Assembly: GCA_019912385.1 (NCBI GenBank) | Contig: JAIOIW010000070.1 | Span: forward strand, 1-47,064 | Direction of reading: 5' to 3' | DNA length: 47,064 bases | DNA from: Notoacmeibacter sp. | GTDB lineage: Bacteria > Pseudomonadota > Alphaproteobacteria > Rhizobiales > Rhizobiaceae | In this document: positions 42,274 to 47,064 of the stretch, piece by piece | Numbering within the stretch: position 1 is the stretch's first letter | How the letters are laid out: each line of letters starts with the position of its first letter | Position numbers and translations under genes: made by a program | Notes under the pieces: model-generated | Told to the model about the DNA's origin: nothing | Seen by the model: the letters and a program-made list of their open reading frames with translations, nothing else | Databases searched by the model: none

Positions 42274-44491
42274 GATCGACCTTTTCTTCACTGGCACCGG
42301 CCTGCCCGCTTTCCTCGGACCGTGATTGTGGCTCGTCGTCCACTGCCGGCAATACAATACGGATCATCGCACCCCGCCCTTCGTGGAAATCGGCCGGGGC
42401 GTCATGAAGTTCGAGCTTACCGCCATGGTCCTCGACAATCTTTCGCACGATCGCCAGGCCGAGCCCGGTGCCCTTCTCGCGCGTCGTCATGTAGGGCTCG
42501 AGCAGCCGCTGGCGATTGTCGCGCGGCAGCCCGCGGCCGTTGTCGATCACCTCGATTACTATATTGCCGCCGCTGCGCCGGGCACTAACCCTGATCGCGC
42601 CTTTGAGGCCCGGATTCTCCAGCGCCGCGCTGTCGATCGCTTCGGCTGCGTTCTTGATCAGGTTGCCGATTGCCTGGCTCATCAGCCGATTGTCGAATTT
42701 TCCGGTCAGGGGTTCGTCCGGGAACTCCCGCTCGAACTCGATTTCCGACCGGCTGACCTCGACAAGGAACGAAGCCTCGCGCAGTGCCTCGCGCAGATCG
42801 ACCAGCGCCATCGACGGTTTCGGCATCCGCGCAAAGGCCGAGAACTCGTCGACCATGCGCCCGATGTCGCCGACCTGGCGGATGATGGTGTCGGTGCACT
42901 GGTCGAAAACCTCGCGATCCTCCGTGATCACCTTGCCGTAACGCCGCTTGATGCGCTCGGCGGACAACTGGATCGGCGTCAGCGGGTTTTTGATTTCGTG
43001 CGCCAAACGCCGCGCCACCTCGCCCCAAGCGGCGTCGCGCTGCGCTTGCAACAAATGGGTAATCTCATCGAACACGACGATGTAACCGCTTTCCAACTCC
43101 GGGGGCAAGCGCGTACCGCGCATCAGCAGCACTTGGCGACCTCCGCCGACCGGGGTAAATTCGATCTGCTGCTGCCACTCGCGCTCGCCATTCTGCTCGA
43201 ACTGCTCTAGCAGCGTTGCAGCAAAGGGCTCGAGTATCGGCTCTTTCTTACCCCAGGCCGACAAGTCCATGCCCCGCAAACGCACAAGGTCGGCCCCAAG
43301 AATTTGGGCCGCGCTAGGGTTAGCCGTCCCGATGCGGAAATGGCGGTCGAACGCCAGGACGCCAGACGAAAGGTGCGACAAAATACTTTCCAGGTAGATT
43401 TTTGCCGCCTCCAACTGGCGTTGGTTGAATTCCGCCAGACCCCGTGCATCGGCCAATTGCCTCGTCATGCTGTTGAACGATTGGGTCAGCAGTCCAAGCT
43501 CATCACGGCTTTGTACTTCCGGCATGGCGCTAAAATCGCCTTTAGCCACGGCGCGCGTTCCTTCAGCCAGTATCGCCAGCGGCGCGCTCAAGCGTTCGCT
43601 CAACACAAATGCCAAAGCAATCGCGGACAGCAGGGCTAACAGCAAAGTCAGCGTCAGGATCAAACCGGATATGCGTTTCAGCCCCAGGCGCGAGAGCGAG
43701 AGTTCTTGATAGGCGCGGTAGACCTCCCCGACTGTTTCGGCATCCTTCGATAAACGCGGCGGAACCGGTTGCAGTAACTGCAGGATACGAATGTCTTCGT
43801 TTAGGCTCAAGACATTGACCGGCACCACGACCCGCATATACAGCCCTTTGCCGGGCACCATCTCGGTGCCGCTATAGGGTTTTTGCATCCGCACCTGGCG
43901 CAAGATGGACGAGTTGGGCAACTCGGGCAGCATGCCGGCGCGCTCGTTACCCGCATAGGCGATCATGTTGCCGCGCTGGCTGAACAACACCGCTTCCTGT
44001 ACGCCCAATTGCTCGCGCAAGGTGTTGAGTTCGGTCAAATGCGTGCTGGGCGGCAAATCGGAAAGGGCAAGCGCCATCGACTCGCCCTTTTTGGTCAGGT
44101 CTTGCTGCAAGTGATCGAGCGCGGTGCGGCCGAGGTTCATGCCCCCTTCAAGGGCATTGTCTACCCGTACGTCAAACCAGGATTCGATACTTTTATTCAA
44201 AAACTGCACCGAAACGCCATACACCACGATGCCCGGCAGTATCGCCATCAAGGCAAACATGAGCAAAAGGCGTAGCGTCAGCCTGGCCCCAAAAATACGC
44301 GCTTTCAATTTGCGCCGCAGTTGGCGCAGTTGGATCGCGATCAACAAGGATAGGGTTGCCGCCAAGCTTAGATTGAGCCCCAGCAACCAAGGGAAATTGC
44401 GGGTGAAATAATCCGTATTGGCGCTGGCCCCCGCCAACAGGAAGAGCAGAACGGCGCCGAGGGCTGCACTAATAATGACCAAGTATTTCAT
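42263..44491 (-). CDS. ntrY: NtrY sensor histidine kinase, hybrid of two lineages
   Basis: An open frame of 742 residues. Residues 1 to about 490 (membrane sensor with two N-terminal segments, extracytoplasmic loop, HAMP near 300-360, PAS near 375-480) look like betaproteobacterial NtrY. Residues from about 510 onward (DREVFDQCTDTIIRQVGDIG, the ATPase motifs NLIKNAAEAID, DNGRGLP and KGTGLGLAIV) look like Rhizobiales NtrY. The phospho-acceptor is His498 in RRLAHEIKNPLTPIQLS, conserved in both lineages, and the change of style happens there. The frame is intact and a fused kinase would be predicted, but an assembly join is more likely. Confidence 0.8.
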   Translation of the reverse strand: MKYLVIISAALGAVLLFLLAGASANTDYFTRNFPWLLGLNLSLAATLSLLIAIQLRQLRRKLKARIFGARLTLRLLLMFALMAILPGIVVYGVSVQFLNKSIESWFDVRVDNALEGGMNLGRTALDHLQQDLTKKGESMALALSDLPPSTHLTELNTLREQLGVQEAVLFSQRGNMIAYAGNERAGMLPELPNSSILRQVRMQKPYSGTEMVPGKGLYMRVVVPVNVLSLNEDIRILQLLQPVPPRLSKDAETVGEVYRAYQELSLSRLGLKRISGLILTLTLLLALLSAIALAFVLSERLSAPLAILAEGTRAVAKGDFSAMPEVQSRDELGLLTQSFNSMTRQLADARGLAEFNQRQLEAAKIYLESILSHLSSGVLAFDRHFRIGTANPSAAQILGADLVRLRGMDLSAWGKKEPILEPFAATLLEQFEQNGEREWQQQIEFTPVGGGRQVLLMRGTRLPPELESGYIVVFDEITHLLQAQRDAAWGEVARRLAHEIKNPLTPIQLSAERIKRRYGKVITEDREVFDQCTDTIIRQVGDIGRMVDEFSAFARMPKPSMALVDLREALREASFLVEVSRSEIEFEREFPDEPLTGKFDNRLMSQAIGNLIKNAAEAIDSAALENPGLKGAIRVSARRSGGNIVIEVIDNGRGLPRDNRQRLLEPYMTTREKGTGLGLAIVRKIVEDHGGKLELHDAPADFHEGRGAMIRIVLPAVDDEPQSRSEESGQAGASEEKVDHGV
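42940..43040. other. Lineage junction in the NtrY H-box (probable assembly chimera)
   Basis: Left of here gene order, protein style and GC-rich codon use are those of Rhizobiales. Right of here the codons become richer in TTG, CAA, AAA and GTA and the gene order is betaproteobacterial. The switch lies in or next to the nearly universal codons for HEIKNPLTPIQ (about 42967-43000), a sequence shared between lineages that can mislead an assembler. Confidence 0.75.
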
Positions 44492-44509
44492 CGCGTGTTC
44501 TAGTGTCGC

Positions 44510-45085
44510 CTACGGCGCCAGTGTCCAATAGTGCCAACCGGATGTAAGCGTCCACTCATTGGAGGACAGGACACTAAGTCGAATCGGTTTGGGCAGCATG
44601 GAGGTGTCGAGAAGAAACTGCACGCCGACGCGATAGTTCTGCCCCTTTTTCAAGCTGAGGCGTTCGGCCACTTTCCAGGCTCGAATATGTCCCAGTTCGC
44701 TCAGTGCCTCGTTCAAGCTAGCGAAGTTCCCGTGAGAGTCCCCAGCGGTCAATTGATACTGGCGGGTGAGGGCGTTGTAGCTCAGTTTAAGCGGGAACTG
44801 CGTCGTGACAAGAGTTTCGTTGAACCAATAGGGACGTACTCGCACTAACTCGAACTCGGCCAAGAAGTTCAGGCTTACGCCTCGGTTCAAGGCATCTTCG
44901 ACGGTAGGATTGAGGCGAATATCGAATTCGGTATTGAGCGTAAAATTGTCTTCTTCCTGCACCAAGTCGATCGACTTCACGCTAACATTTTCCGCAAATC
45001 CGGATAATGGCAGAATCAGGGCGATAACGAGGGCGAAAAGGACGGTCCAATCAGTTTTTTTGGAGTAGCGCGTAATAAAAACCAT
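44510..45085 (-). CDS. DUF4390 exported protein
   Basis: A 191-residue protein with an N-terminal hydrophobic segment (LFALVIALILPLSGFAE) that acts as a signal peptide, then a beta-rich domain (FTLNTEFDIRLNPTVEDALN, PLKLSYNALTRQYQLTAG, WKVAERLSLKKGQNYRVGV). This is DUF4390, which in Betaproteobacteria sits between rsmB and ntrY as here. ATG 45085 overlaps the rsmB end by 35 nt; an ATG at 45097 is also possible. Function is not established. Confidence 0.8.
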   Translation of the reverse strand: MVFITRYSKKTDWTVLFALVIALILPLSGFAENVSVKSIDLVQEEDNFTLNTEFDIRLNPTVEDALNRGVSLNFLAEFELVRVRPYWFNETLVTTQFPLKLSYNALTRQYQLTAGDSHGNFASLNEALSELGHIRAWKVAERLSLKKGQNYRVGVQFLLDTSMLPKPIRLSVLSSNEWTLTSGWHYWTLAP

Positions 45086-46325
45086 CGTGTTGCTCATTTG
45101 GTAGCAATTGGCCGTCTTCGGCATCCAGGCCTGTAACCGGCAATCGGCTGGCGTCGGCGTGGCGATCCAAAAAGGCATTTATCTGAAGCCGATTTTCCTC
45201 GGCAAAAATGGAACAGGTCGCGTATAGCAATTTACCACCTGCGACCAAGCAATGCCACAAAGCATCCAGTATCTTCGCCTGCTGGCGGGCGAATTCTGCA
45301 ATATCTTCGGGCCGGCGCAGCCATTTGATGTCGGGGTGGCGGCGCACCACCCCCGAAGCGCTGCACGGCACATCCGCCAAAATACGATCGAAGAGCTCGC
45401 CGTCCCACCAGGTGTCGGTGACGGCCGCATCGCCGACCAAAACCCCAGCCTTTAGGCCTAGGCGGGTCAAGTTTTCCTCTACCCGCGCCAATCGCCGGGG
45501 ATCGCGATCCAGAGCAATCAATCGGATATCCGCCCGCTCCAACAGGTGGGCGGTCTTGCCGCCGGGTGCGGCGCAAGCGTCCAACACCCGTTGACCGTCG
45601 CGCACATCGAGTAACTCGGCGGCAATTTGTGCTCCCGCATCTTGTACCGACACGCGCCCGTCGCGGAATCCCGGCAAACCGTCTACGGGTACCGCGCGTT
45701 CCAATTGAATCGCCCCGTTGGCCAATAGGCGGTTTTCCATGCCCGCCGCCAGCAGCTCCCGTTGATATGCTTCCGGGGAAACGTGACGACGATTGACGCG
45801 CAAGCTCAGGGGAGGGTGTTGATTGCCGGCCTGCAAAATACTTTCCCAGTGCTCGGGATGTTCTTCACGCAGCTTAACTATCCACCACCGGGGATAGGAA
45901 TAAAACGCTTCCTCACTGGCCTCTTCGGCGGCTCGCTCCAAGCTTGGCTGCTGGCGCAGGTAATTCCGCAGCACGGCATTGACCAAACCCTTGGCAGATG
46001 TCTTTTTAAGCGCATGTACCGTTTTAACGGCTTCGTCCACCACGGCATGGTGCGCCGTTTTACCTTGACGCAATAGCTGCAGCGCCACCAGCAAAAGACA
46101 GCGCAGCGATTCGTCGCGCAGGGGTTTTTCCAGCAGGCGGTCAAGGATAAACTGCAGACGGCCTAGATGGCGCAGGGTTCCGAAGCAGGTATCTTGGATG
46201 GCGGCCGCTTGTTGCGGACTGAGATCTGGGTATTGCCGGCCCAAGGTCTGTAGCGTCTGCGTCAGGTTGCGCCCCGCCAAGGTTTTTCCAATCGCCTGGC
46301 TGGATAAGCGCAGCACATCACGCAC
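45051..46325 (-). CDS. rsmB: 16S rRNA (cytosine(967)-C(5))-methyltransferase RsmB
   Basis: A 424-residue enzyme. The N-terminal NusB-like RNA-binding domain spans about 1-135 and the methyltransferase follows. The SAM-binding motif is LDACAAPGGKTAHL; the two catalytic cysteines lie in ADVPCSASGVVRRHPD and YATCSIFAEEN. It methylates C967 of 16S rRNA. The start overlaps the fmt stop by 8 nt, and fmt-rsmB-DUF4390-ntrY is the expected betaproteobacterial run. Confidence 0.92.
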   Translation of the reverse strand: MRDVLRLSSQAIGKTLAGRNLTQTLQTLGRQYPDLSPQQAAAIQDTCFGTLRHLGRLQFILDRLLEKPLRDESLRCLLLVALQLLRQGKTAHHAVVDEAVKTVHALKKTSAKGLVNAVLRNYLRQQPSLERAAEEASEEAFYSYPRWWIVKLREEHPEHWESILQAGNQHPPLSLRVNRRHVSPEAYQRELLAAGMENRLLANGAIQLERAVPVDGLPGFRDGRVSVQDAGAQIAAELLDVRDGQRVLDACAAPGGKTAHLLERADIRLIALDRDPRRLARVEENLTRLGLKAGVLVGDAAVTDTWWDGELFDRILADVPCSASGVVRRHPDIKWLRRPEDIAEFARQQAKILDALWHCLVAGGKLLYATCSIFAEENRLQINAFLDRHADASRLPVTGLDAEDGQLLPNEQHDGFYYALLQKN

Positions 46326-47064
46326 AGCGATCCCCCACTTGCAGGGGATTGCCCTGAAGATAGTTGGTGGCGCTCAAGCGCTTACCGCCGGGCTTCTGGA
46401 CCTCCTCGATGCATAGAGCGCCCTTTCCGCAGGCAACCACGATACCGTTTGCCCCTATGGACAGGATTTCGCCAGGCCGCCCGCTGCCTTCCTCTTCCTT
46501 TGCACGCCAAATACGCAGGGTTTCGTCTTTCAGCGAGGTAAACGCCACGGGGAACGGAATATAGGCACGTACCGCGCGCTCGATTTCAGTCGAGGTCCGC
46601 TGCCAGTCGATACGCGCCTCTTCTTTGCTCAGCTTAGCGGCATAGCTTGCCTCGGCCTCATTCTGGGGGTCGGGATGCAGGCTGTCCAAACGCTCAAGAG
46701 CCGCCGCGATCAAACGTCCGCCCTGCTCGGCGAGCTTATCGTGCAGCGTTTGCGCCGTATCGTCTGGGGCTATGGGTATTGCTTCGCGCAACAGCATCGC
46801 TCCGGTGTCTAGCCCCGCATCCATTTGCATGATGGTAATGCCGGTTTCGCGATCCCCCGCCAGTATGGCCCTTTGAATCGGAGCCGCTCCGCGCCAGCGG
46901 GGCAACAACGAGGCATGGATGTTGAGGCAACCGCGCACGGGTGCCGTCAATACCGCCGCCGGTAAAATTAGGCCATAGGCGGCCACCACCATTACGTCGG
47001 CGCCGGTATCCGCTAGTTCTTTTTGAATCGCGGTATCTTTTAAGGTTTGCGGCTGGCTTACGGC
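46318..47064 (-). CDS. fmt: Methionyl-tRNA formyltransferase (partial, N-terminus off right edge)
   Basis: The frame stays open to the window edge, giving 248 residues that lack roughly the first 65. It enters at AVSQPQTLKDTAIQKELAD and shows the family core VVAAYGLILPAAVL, the active-site NIHASLLPRWRGAAPIQRAI and MDAGLDTGAML. The C-terminal Formyl_trans_C domain is complete. It formylates initiator Met-tRNA. It belongs to the betaproteobacterial-looking part of the window. Confidence 0.9.
   Translation of the reverse strand, partial: AVSQPQTLKDTAIQKELADTGADVMVVAAYGLILPAAVLTAPVRGCLNIHASLLPRWRGAAPIQRAILAGDRETGITIMQMDAGLDTGAMLLREAIPIAPDDTAQTLHDKLAEQGGRLIAAALERLDSLHPDPQNEAEASYAAKLSKEEARIDWQRTSTEIERAVRAYIPFPVAFTSLKDETLRIWRAKEEEGSGRPGEILSIGANGIVVACGKGALCIEEVQKPGGKRLSATNYLQGNPLQVGDRCA

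Overview
The window reads as GC-rich alphaproteobacterial DNA of the order Hyphomicrobiales (Rhizobiales, Mesorhizobium/Phyllobacteriaceae-like) from the left edge to about 42.95 kb, then switches inside one gene to DNA that looks betaproteobacterial up to the right edge. The alphaproteobacterial call rests on the housekeeping order rlpA-dacA-tmk-holB-metG-tatD-MBL hydrolase and mazG-hflX-hfq-dat-trkA-ntrX. The betaproteobacterial call rests on the order fmt-rsmB-DUF4390-ntrY and a visibly more AT-tolerant codon choice. The switch lies in the conserved H-box of NtrY and is most simply a metagenome assembly chimera.

1-3.2 kb: the integrase-proximal end of an integrative element that continues off the left edge. 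It holds a tyrosine integrase, an unknown gene overlapping it, an AlpA-type HTH protein, a small conserved-looking protein and a partial DUF1376-like gene, followed by a short DUF6127-like gene outside the integrase.

3.2-15.5 kb: a one-strand catabolic operon. After an AraC-family regulator come five genes in the order molybdopterin subunit, FAD subunit, [2Fe-2S] subunit, AMP-forming acyl-CoA ligase and crotonase-fold hydrolase. This is the composition and order of hmfABCDE, the 2-furoate pathway (2-furoate to 2-furoyl-CoA, 5-hydroxylation by a molybdenum dehydrogenase, then 2-oxoglutaroyl-CoA and 2-oxoglutarate). A complete Liv-type ABC importer (binding protein, two permeases, two ATPases) follows and probably brings in the substrate. 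A perfect 16-bp hairpin separates the binding-protein gene from the permease genes.

15.5-24.6 kb: an accessory mosaic with gene debris. It carries a 5' scrap of an IS110-family transposase, a divergent pair encoding a ferric-reductase-like flavocytochrome and a five-heme cytochrome c with EF-hand-like loops, and two tandem ~80-bp palindromic units between them. Next come a DUF502 membrane protein, remnants of an SLC13-type transporter and a serine recombinase, an HTH-antiporter-CNNM/CorC operon, and a tandem universal stress protein.

24.7-42.9 kb: cell-envelope, nucleotide, replication and translation genes, then an M20 hydrolase, small genes, mazG, an arginine-rich 54-residue protein behind an AT-rich patch, and hflX-hfq-dat-trkA-ntrX.

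42.9-47.06 kb: the N-terminal part of a different NtrY, DUF4390, rsmB and a partial fmt. No tRNA, rRNA or CRISPR array was seen.
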